Source: JAVEDQ01 sp963783105
GTDB taxonomy: Bacteria; Actinomycetota; Actinomycetes; Frankiales; Frankiaceae
Reading direction: 5' to 3'
NCBI GenBank assembly: GCA_963783105.1
Contig: CAWAMI010000007.1
Location: 806,001 to 870,000, forward strand
DNA length: 64,000 bases
In this document: piece after piece, positions 1-9,396 of the stretch
How the letters are laid out: every line of letters starts with the position of its first letter
How positions within the stretch are numbered: position 1 is the stretch's first letter
The notes under the pieces: model-generated
Told to the model about the DNA's origin: nothing
The model's input: only the letters and a program-made list of their open reading frames with translations
The model's database searches: none
Translations under genes and position numbers: made by a program

Positions 1-105
1 GAGTGGGCTGGTCACCTGCCGCAGATCTCGTTCTCGATCGTCTTCTGGGTGGCGATCCCGCTCGCCGCCGGTGTGGTTCGGACGATGCGTCGCGACGTCG
101 GCTAG
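1..105 (+). CDS. C-terminal end of a membrane protein (partial)
   Basis: The reading frame is open from the window edge and stops at TAG 103-105, leaving 34 residues. They form one hydrophobic helix (about residues 9-26, ISFSIVFWVAIPLAAGVV) followed by a basic tail ending RTMRRDVG, the usual inside-positive end of a last transmembrane segment. ABC-2 type permeases often end this way, but too little is visible to name a family. The 115 bases after it (106-220) show no gene. Confidence 0.55.
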   Translation, partial: EWAGHLPQISFSIVFWVAIPLAAGVVRTMRRDVG

Positions 106-220
106 TTGGCTCGGCCGGGCCTGGTTCATCAAGATGCCTCGAAGCGCCGCCGGTCTCGGTGCAGGTGGCCATCGGGGGAGTACCGCGTTCCCGTAGGTCG
201 GTCGCAGCGGCAGCTGGCAG

Positions 221-406
221 TCACCAGCCGCGTGCACGCCACTCCGGCAGCGACGGGCGCTCGGCGCCGAGCGTCGTGTCCTTCCCGTGCCCCGGGTAGA
301 TCCAGGTCGCGTCCGGGAGCGGGCCGAACACCTTGCGCTCCAGGTCGTCCATGAGGCTCTCGAAGCGCTCCGGATCGCCCTGGGTGTTGCCGGGGCCACC
401 GGGGAA
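221..406 (-). pseudogene. 3' fragment of an MBL-fold hydrolase gene
   Basis: Read on the minus strand this encodes about 61 residues matching the C-terminal third of the intact MBL protein at 2239-2895, from FPGGPGNTQG through YPGHGKDTTLG to a stop at 221-223. Bases 261-406 match 2279-2424 at 145 of 146 positions. The last residues differ (SLPEWRARGW here, HLGAWRERGW in the intact gene) although the ending is clearly homologous. Homology stops abruptly at 406/407, and no N-terminal half with the metal-binding HxHxDH motif exists nearby. It is a broken paralogue whose middle was recently homogenised with the intact gene, or a recombination scar. Bases 407-460 hold nothing recognisable. Confidence 0.8.
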
Positions 407-460
407 GCCTGAGCACCCGGTCCATGGCCGACTGCTTCGGGCTGCGCGGTTCCGTGCCGG

Positions 461-1918
461 TCAGTGGTTGCCGGCCGCCTCGGCCAGCTCGTCGAGACCG
501 TCGGTCATGTACGTCAGCAGGTCCCACAGGTCCGGCACCAGCTCGCGGCACGCGGTCAACCCGATGTCCAGGCTGTCGAGGTAGCTCTGGACCGTGATGT
601 TGAGGCCCTGTCCGTCGGCCACTACCGAGACCGGGTAGTAGCCGAGCACCTCGGCGCCGGCGAGGTAGAGCTTGCTACGTGGACCGGGCACGTTGGAGAT
701 CACGACGTTGTAGGGCGGGCCGACGTAGTCCGCGAGCCGCAGCTGAGCGGTGACGCGCGCCGCCCTGGCGGCGAGCGCCGGCGCCGTGAACTGGGTCGCG
801 TCCAGCAGCGTCTCGGCGTCGATCGCCTGGAACTGTTCCTTGGCGCCGCGCATGGCCGTGTGCACCGCGTGTAGCCGGTCCACCGGATCGGGCAGGTGCG
901 TCGGGAGAGCGGCGAACATCGCGGAGACGCGATTGCCGAACTCGCCGACCTGTTCCGGAGTACGGACCGAGATGGGGACCATGGCCACGAGCGGCTCGGA
1001 GGGCAACGCGTCGTGGGCCTGGAGCCACCTGCGGATTGCGCTGGCGCTGATGGCCATGACGACGTCGTTCACCGTGACGTCGAAGGCGTTCTTGACGGCC
1101 TTGACCGTGGCCAGCGAGGCGCTGCCGAAGGCCCACCGGCGATGGGGTGTGACGGCGCGGTTGAACGGGGTCCGTGGCGGGACGATGGCCGGCCGGTTGA
1201 GGATCTGTCCGTCCGGGGATCCGGATCGGTCAGTCCTCGAGCTGCCCATGTCGGCCTGCGGAGGCGCGAGGCGTCCGAGGGACCGCACCGAGCGGGGCAG
1301 GCCGGCGAGGAATCGGCGCTGCAGGTCGAGGAGGCGAAGCGGCTGCATCGTCACGCCGGCAACTCCGCGGAGCCACATCTGCAAGCTGCTTGGGATGGGC
1401 TCGGGTTGCCAGCCGGCCGGTTGCGGCTTCTCCGCCGGTTCCGGAGTTTCGTCGAGCAGGGTTCGGAACACTTCGGCGGCAGCCAGACCGTCGACGGCGG
1501 CGTGATGGAACTTGGCCAGCAGCGCCGTGCGGTCTCCGTCGAGACCGGAGATCAGGTACAGCTCCCACAGCGGGCGGCCGCGATCCAAGGGTCGTCCGGC
1601 GATGCGTCCGACCTGTTCAGCCAGCTGTAGCGACGAGCCGGGAGGTGAGAGCGCCACCTCGCGCACGTGGAATTCGAGGTCGAAGTCCCCGGCTTCCACC
1701 CAGTACGGCCGGTCGATGCCGAACGGGACCTCGACCAGGCGCCGCCGCAACGGCGGCAACTGGGGAAGGCGTTGTTCGACGACGTCGCGCGCCGCCTCGA
1801 AGCTCAGCGGCGCGCCCTGTGGCGAAGGACCGAGCACCGCAAGGAAGCAGACGTGGCCGAAGGTCCCGCCGGTCTCCATGTTGAGGAAGTTGGCGTCCAC
1901 ACCGGTGAGCTGCTGCAT
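461..1918 (-). CDS. Wax ester synthase/acyl-CoA:diacylglycerol acyltransferase
   Basis: 485 residues, the normal length for bacterial WS/DGAT proteins, which esterify acyl-CoA to diacylglycerol or fatty alcohol to make storage triacylglycerol or wax ester at the membrane. The N-terminus MQQLTGVDANFLNMET is typical. The catalytic HHxxxDG motif is HHAAVDG at residues 138-144. The C-terminal half carries the family segments around NDVVMA and VISNVPGP. It is a stand-alone minus-strand gene between the two MBL-gene fragments. ATG at 1918 is the natural start. The molecular function is clear, but whether this copy favours triacylglycerol or wax ester cannot be told. It is one of several acyltransferase-type genes in the window. 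Confidence 0.92.
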   Translation of the reverse strand: MQQLTGVDANFLNMETGGTFGHVCFLAVLGPSPQGAPLSFEAARDVVEQRLPQLPPLRRRLVEVPFGIDRPYWVEAGDFDLEFHVREVALSPPGSSLQLAEQVGRIAGRPLDRGRPLWELYLISGLDGDRTALLAKFHHAAVDGLAAAEVFRTLLDETPEPAEKPQPAGWQPEPIPSSLQMWLRGVAGVTMQPLRLLDLQRRFLAGLPRSVRSLGRLAPPQADMGSSRTDRSGSPDGQILNRPAIVPPRTPFNRAVTPHRRWAFGSASLATVKAVKNAFDVTVNDVVMAISASAIRRWLQAHDALPSEPLVAMVPISVRTPEQVGEFGNRVSAMFAALPTHLPDPVDRLHAVHTAMRGAKEQFQAIDAETLLDATQFTAPALAARAARVTAQLRLADYVGPPYNVVISNVPGPRSKLYLAGAEVLGYYPVSVVADGQGLNITVQSYLDSLDIGLTACRELVPDLWDLLTYMTDGLDELAEAAGNH

Positions 1919-2062
1919 CGCGCACCTCTCTCACCCCCCGACGACGCCTCTCATCCCCGTCGTCATGAGCGTCAAGCGCCCACGTTTCGGCGAATCTGTA
2001 CTGGGCTAGCAACGGGCCCGGAACTCCTGGGCAGCCGGGATGACGAAAACCCTGTAAGAGAA

Positions 2063-2130
2063 TCACCAGCCCCGTTCGCGCCACTTCCCGAGGAGGTGGG
2101 GTCGTTCGTCGCCCAGCGTCGTGTCCTGGT
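2063..2130 (-). pseudogene. Second, shorter remnant of the MBL gene 3' end
   Basis: On the minus strand the frame DTTLGDERPHLLGKWRERGW ends in a stop at 2063-2065. It aligns with the extreme C-terminus of the intact neighbour (DTTLGAERPH-LGAWRERGW), about 20 codons. Upstream homology fades after the DTTLG motif and no catalytic region remains. The remnant lies in the 320-base gap (1919-2238) between the WS/DGAT gene and the intact MBL gene. The rest of that gap has no recognisable gene. Confidence 0.7.
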
Positions 2131-2238
2131 GGGGCCCGTCGAGGTCCATTCCGGTCAGACCTGGTCCGTCGTAAGGCGGGCAGCGCGCGAGGCCGGGAGC
2201 CCGGCGACGTCACCTCGTCGACAAGCAGGCCGCTCCTG

Positions 2239-2895
2239 TCACCAACCCCGCTCGCGCCAGGCGCCGAGGTGCGGTCGTTCGGCGCCGAGCGTCGTGTCCT
2301 TCCCGTGCCCCGGGTAGATCCAGGTCTCGTCCGGGAGCGGGCCGAACACCTTGCGCTCCAGGTCGTCCATGAGGCTCTCGAAGCGCTCCGGATCGCCCTG
2401 GGTGTTGCCGGGGCCACCGGGGAACAGCGAGTCGCCGGTGAACAGGTGCGGACCGCCGTCGGGCGGGGTGTAGAGGACGGCGATCGAGCCCGGCGTGTGC
2501 CCGACCAGCGAGATGATCTGCAGCGGCACCCGGCCGACGCGGATCTCGTCGCCGTCGGAGACCGGATGCGAGGTGCGCACGGGGATCGCGGGGGCGTCCT
2601 CGGGCGAGGCGACGGTGGTCGCGCCGGTGCGGCCCGCGACCGTCTCGAGGGCCTGGATGTGATCCCAGTGCTGATGCGTTGTCACCACCGTGGCGAGGCC
2701 CTCGTTCCCGATGAGCGCGAGCAGGGTCTGCGCATCGTTCGCGGCGTCGATGAGCAGCTGCTCGCCCGTCTCGCCGCATCTCAGGAGGTAGCAGTTGTTG
2801 TCCATCGGCCCGACGGCGACCTTGCGCACGGACAGCCCCGGCAGGTCCCGCTGGTCCGGTGGCCCGCCGACCGTCACGTCCCCGGTGTACGACAT
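2239..2895 (-). CDS. MBL-fold metallohydrolase (glyoxalase II-like)
   Basis: 218 residues starting at ATG 2895. The metallo-beta-lactamase signature is HQHWDH at residues 74-79, followed by the later metal ligands in LVGHTPGS and FTGDSLFPGG and by YPGHGKDTTLG near the C-terminus. This is the pattern of hydroxyacylglutathione hydrolase-like enzymes, which bind two metal ions and hydrolyse thioesters or related substrates in the cytosol. It is divergent from uvrA with 105 bases between the starts. An MBL gene beside uvrA is a common actinobacterial arrangement. The substrate is unknown. Two broken relatives lie downstream. Confidence 0.88.
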   Translation of the reverse strand: MSYTGDVTVGGPPDQRDLPGLSVRKVAVGPMDNNCYLLRCGETGEQLLIDAANDAQTLLALIGNEGLATVVTTHQHWDHIQALETVAGRTGATTVASPEDAPAIPVRTSHPVSDGDEIRVGRVPLQIISLVGHTPGSIAVLYTPPDGGPHLFTGDSLFPGGPGNTQGDPERFESLMDDLERKVFGPLPDETWIYPGHGKDTTLGAERPHLGAWRERGW

Positions 2896-3000
2896 GGCTC
2901 CAGTCTGCAGCGCAGCCGCCCCGGAGGATGTCCGGTGGCCGGTTTTGTCGGACCCTCTCCGTAGCATCGGGGACGTGCCTCTCCTCCCGCCGGTCGGCCG

Positions 3001-5940
<2,940 letters not shown>

Positions 5941-5947
5941 TGCCTTC

Positions 5948-6427
5948 ATGATCCGGGGCGACACGATCGTCCAGGAGGTCGTCCTCCCGGTCACGCCCGA
6001 GGAGCTGTTCGCCTGGTTCAGCGAGCCCACGCGCATCGCGACGTGGATGGGCACGGCCGCGCACGCCGAGATCCGGCCCGGTGGGGTCTACTCCTGCCTG
6101 CTGCCGGGCGGGCAGGCGTGGGACGGGCTGGTGGTCGAGCTCTCCCCTCCGCACCGCCTCGTCGTCACCTTCGGGTGGCGGGATCCGGCGGTGGGCATGC
6201 CCGCCGGGACAGGGCTGGTGGAGTGGGAGTTCGCCCGGCACTCCTCCGGTACCCGGCTGCGCATGACCCTGCTGCACGTACCACCGCCGCTGCTCGAGCT
6301 GTTGAACGACAGCTGGGCCAGGCTCTACGCGCGACTGCGCAACGTGCTGGCCGGGCGGGCGCCGGGTCCGCATCCGCTCGAGGACGCGGCGAGCAAGCTG
6401 GGGGCCACGGCCGATCCGGGCAGGTGA
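5948..6427 (+). CDS. SRPBCC (AHSA1-like) domain protein
   Basis: 159 residues starting at ATG 5948, seven bases after uvrA, so likely co-transcribed. The sequence follows the AHSA1/START-like pattern: a first strand (IVQEVVLPVTPEELFAWF), the W-x-G region RIATWMG, RPGGVYSCLLPGG, an FGWRDP strand, and a long C-terminal helix around LELLNDSWARLYARL. Such proteins have a deep hydrophobic pocket. Family members range from co-chaperone-like proteins to polyketide cyclases and transcription-linked binding proteins. No substrate can be inferred. Confidence 0.8.
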   Translation: MIRGDTIVQEVVLPVTPEELFAWFSEPTRIATWMGTAAHAEIRPGGVYSCLLPGGQAWDGLVVELSPPHRLVVTFGWRDPAVGMPAGTGLVEWEFARHSSGTRLRMTLLHVPPPLLELLNDSWARLYARLRNVLAGRAPGPHPLEDAASKLGATADPGR

Positions 6428-6482
6428 CGCAGCGCCGCGCGGCTCAAGTCATCGCGGTGCCGTTTCTGCCGATGCGGACGCT

Positions 6483-8462
6483 ATGCAGCGTCATCCGGTG
6501 AGTGTCGTCGTCCTCGTGTCCGAGGAGCGTCCCGAATCGCTCGAGACGTGCCTGCAGGCGCTCCACCCCACCCTGTGGGTGCACGACGAGACGCTGATCG
6601 TGGCGCCGGGGGAGCCGTCCGCGGCGAGCGCGGCAGACCTCCAGTTCCCGTGGGCGCGGACCGTGCAGGCGCCCGCGACCGCCACCGCCGCCGACGCCGT
6701 CAACCGCGCCGTCGCCGAGGCCAGGCACGACACGGTGGTCCTCCTGCGCAGCGACGTCGTCGTCGTGCCGGACTGGCTGACCCGGCTGGTCGCCCCGATG
6801 CGCGACGCGGTCGTCGCCGCTGCCGCGCCGCGGAGCGACGGGGCCACGGTGGTGGAGCCGGTTCTCCTCGGCGAGTCCGCTCCGACGTCGTTCCACGAGC
6901 TGGTCGCCTCCAGCCTCGACTGGCACTGGCAACACATCGGGCAGCGGACCGACCGCGCGGCCCTCGACGAGTTCTGCTTCGCCCTGCGCGTCGAGGCCTG
7001 GCGCTCGGTCGCCGGGTTCGACGCGACCACCGACCGTCCCGGCACCGACCTGAGCGCCTTCTGGGCCCGGTTGCTCGAGGCGGGCTGGTCGCTGGTGTCG
7101 GCCGACGACACGTTCGTGCACCTCGCCGCCGCCGGGTCGGCCTTCGCCGACCCGACCGGTCGCTGGAACTTCCGCCTCGCCCACGACGAGCGGCAGATGC
7201 GGCGCACCCAGGAACTCGGCGGCTCGGTCGCGTTCGACCGCGACGAGTTGCGCTCGCAGTACGCGGGGGCGCGGCTGCCGTACCCGCCGGCCATCGCCCC
7301 GGCCGCGTCGGCCCACGCGGGCGGCCACCGCCCGCGGATCAGCGTCATCGTCCCGACGCAGAACCGGCACATGCTGCTGCGCCGGGCCCTCGAGTCGGTG
7401 CTGGAGCAGACCGTGCACGCCCAGGGCGTCGCGATCGAGGTGCTCGTCGTCAACGACGGCGGCGTCGACGTCCGGCCGGTCGCGGCCGAGTTCGCCGATC
7501 GTCTCGACGTCCGGGTGCTGGACCTCAGCGTCAGCCGCGGCCGAGCGGCCGCGTGCAACCGCGGACTGACCGCCGCCCGCGGCGAGCTCGTCAGCTTCCT
7601 CGACGACGACGACATCTTCTTCCCGCACCACCTGTCGACCGTCCTCGCCGCCTTCGACCGCGACCCGTCGCCCCGGACCATCGCCCACAGCTACGCCGTC
7701 GCCACGACGCTGTCGGAGGAGAAGGGCATGCTGCTCCGCGGCGTGGTCGGCGACCAGCCCTTCAACGGCGAGGCGTTGTCGGTCGGGAACATGATCGCCG
7801 GGCTCAGCGTGCTGGCGCCGACCGAGCTGCTGCGCAGCGAGGGCGGGTTCGACGAGCGGCTGCCGATGTTCGACGACTGGGAGCTGTGGCTGCGCCTCAC
7901 CCGCATCGGCGTCCGGGTTCTCGAGGTGGCGATGCCCACCGCGGAGATGTTCCGGCACCAGCGCCGCGTCGGGAGCAAGGAACTCCGCCGCACGCACGAC
8001 GCGCTCCTGCACGTCTACCGGCAGCACCCGGTCGCCGCCAACTCGGCGGCCGACAAGGGCCGCCTGACCCGGGTGGGCGAGTCGATGAGCGGAGCCCAGA
8101 CCTACCCGCTCGACGTCTCCGTCGTCGTCTCCGGAGGTCACGACCTCGGGGCCGTCGTCCGCACGCTGAAAACGGCGGGCGTCGCGATGACCGGCGGTCG
8201 CTGGGAGCTGCTGCTGGTCGTGCCCGACGTCCGCGCCTACCAGGTCCTGCTCGACCAGCTGGAGGGCGACTTCCGGGCCTTCTCGGTCGGCGAGATGCCG
8301 ACGGACGACGCCCTGGCGTACGGGACGAGCCGGGCCGGCGGTCGGCACGTGCTGCTGCTGGAGGCCGGGGAGGCGCTCGACCACGATGCGCTGCTCGAGG
8401 TCTTCGCCTCGCCGTCGGCGCAGGCGGTACGGGTCGGCCGGCGGGAGTTCGCCGCCGTCTGA
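6483..8462 (+). CDS. Multi-domain family 2 glycosyltransferase
   Basis: 659 residues built from three GT-A-like stretches. The N-terminal unit (about 5-200) begins PVSVVVLVSEERPESLETCL and looks degenerate. The central unit (about 284-500) is a classical GT2 domain with SVIVPTQNR, VLVVNDGG and the nucleotide-sugar/metal motif FLDDDD near residue 373, plus FDDWELWLR. The C-terminal unit (about 545-655) again starts like a GT2 domain (LDVSVVVSGG) but is short. There are no membrane segments, so it is probably a cytosolic or peripheral enzyme extending a surface polysaccharide. It faces the second large glycosyltransferase at 9397-11658 (convergent). Donor and acceptor are unknown. Confidence 0.85.
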   Translation: MQRHPVSVVVLVSEERPESLETCLQALHPTLWVHDETLIVAPGEPSAASAADLQFPWARTVQAPATATAADAVNRAVAEARHDTVVLLRSDVVVVPDWLTRLVAPMRDAVVAAAAPRSDGATVVEPVLLGESAPTSFHELVASSLDWHWQHIGQRTDRAALDEFCFALRVEAWRSVAGFDATTDRPGTDLSAFWARLLEAGWSLVSADDTFVHLAAAGSAFADPTGRWNFRLAHDERQMRRTQELGGSVAFDRDELRSQYAGARLPYPPAIAPAASAHAGGHRPRISVIVPTQNRHMLLRRALESVLEQTVHAQGVAIEVLVVNDGGVDVRPVAAEFADRLDVRVLDLSVSRGRAAACNRGLTAARGELVSFLDDDDIFFPHHLSTVLAAFDRDPSPRTIAHSYAVATTLSEEKGMLLRGVVGDQPFNGEALSVGNMIAGLSVLAPTELLRSEGGFDERLPMFDDWELWLRLTRIGVRVLEVAMPTAEMFRHQRRVGSKELRRTHDALLHVYRQHPVAANSAADKGRLTRVGESMSGAQTYPLDVSVVVSGGHDLGAVVRTLKTAGVAMTGGRWELLLVVPDVRAYQVLLDQLEGDFRAFSVGEMPTDDALAYGTSRAGGRHVLLLEAGEALDHDALLEVFASPSAQAVRVGRREFAAV

Positions 8463-8759
8463 GCTGTGGCCCGGATTCGCCTCGATCTCAGCCGGGGATG
8501 AGAACGGCAGCAGCGTGAGACGGACTGGATACAGCTTGGCACGCCGCGGTCGACGCTTCACTGGCGTTGCGACGCCAGAAATCTGGAGTCCCGCGCGCTG
8601 CCCGACCACGCTAATGGTCGGTTGTTCCCGGACGCGCGCGGTATCGGCACCTACCCGCACAGGAGTCCCGCGGGGTGTGGGAGATCCGGGCACCTATTGC
8701 TGCTCAGATCCACCACACCCCCAGGTGCGAGATCGCGCATAGCTGCCGGATACCGCGCG
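8463..8759. other. Gene-free interval with terminator-like hairpin
   Basis: There is no convincing coding frame between the glycosyltransferase stop and the truncated vapC. A perfect 7-base stem (CTGGCGT 8561-8567, ACGCCAG 8572-8578, 4-base loop) follows the glycosyltransferase gene by about 100 bases and could end its transcript, although no T-run follows. I searched by eye for the missing C-terminal half of VapC in all minus frames here and did not find it. Confidence 0.5.
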
Positions 8760-9020
8760 TTAGGCAGCCCCGCCGCTCGACCCGGCATGACCGACGATGC
8801 CGCCTATTTGCTCGCAGCCTCGGATCCGCGTCGCCGCTGCTCGTCGGAAACGCCCGACCGACAGCGCCAGGACGTACTCCCGCTGCTTCAGGGAGCCGAG
8901 CGCGATCTCACCGACCGCCCACGGATGACCGAGCACGTGTCCCTGCTCGTGCAGGTGGGCGAGAACGGGATGCCCGGCACGGAGATGATCGACCCAGATC
9001 GAGGTGTCGACCAGGATCAC
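8760..9020 (-). pseudogene. Truncated VapC-type PIN-domain toxin
   Basis: The GTG start at 9020 lies inside the antitoxin stop (GTGA overlap). The first 50 or so residues are a clear VapC: MILVDTSIWVDHLR with catalytic Asp5, then HPWAVGEIALGSLKQRE with Glu38. From about residue 53 the frame turns into arginine/alanine-rich sequence and stops at 86 residues, whereas family members are about 125-135 residues and carry two further essential aspartates. The C-terminal half of the active site is therefore missing and the ribonuclease is probably inactive. The sequence could also reflect an old frameshift, but no remnant of the second half was found downstream. Confidence 0.72.
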
Positions 9021-9223
9021 GGCGTTGCGGGGCGGCGACGTGCCGCCACTGCCAGATCCGGTTCGCTTCCGCCGAGGCGAGCGAGGCGGCGTGCACTCTC
9101 CCGCTCGATCAGCGCCTTCAGCGCCTGTCGGACCAGTGCAGTCTTCTCCGAGGTGCCGGTCAGCCGCTGAGCCTCGGCCACCAGGTCGTCATCGAGCGCG
9201 AGCGTGGTCCGCATCTCCACCAT
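9017..9223 (-). CDS. VapB-type antitoxin
   Basis: 68 residues starting at ATG 9223. The N-terminus MRTTLALDDDLVAEAQRLTG is the ribbon-helix-helix DNA-binding fold of VapB antitoxins of the MazE/VapB type II class. The helix EKTALVRQALKALIERESARRLARLGG follows, then a short toxin-binding tail. The stop overlaps the vapC start by four bases, the classical coupled arrangement. With a truncated toxin partner, it may persist only as an autoregulatory DNA-binding protein or be on its way to loss. Confidence 0.8.
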   Translation of the reverse strand: MVEMRTTLALDDDLVAEAQRLTGTSEKTALVRQALKALIERESARRLARLGGSEPDLAVAARRRPATP

Positions 9224-9396
9224 CTAGTTCGGCACGATTGACGTCATCGGCTGATGACCCTAGCGGTGCTTGCAGCACCAGCAATCGACCCTGGGCGAGA
9301 AGGTCATCTGCGGCCGGCGGCCACCTGATGGTGAAGCACTCGCCGCTGACACCGTGCACATGGAGCCGCGCAGAGATCGCTCGAGCGTCCGCCAGG

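Noticed and set aside
3..584. Several short overlapping open frames at the left edge
   Set aside because: They are shadows around the MBL fragment. None has a start signal or domain.
2962..2967. TAGCAT before uvrA, and the same hexamer at the uvrC start, as matching -10 boxes
   Set aside because: No -35 at the right distance in either case, and the uvrC copy overlaps the start codon. Chance is enough to explain it.
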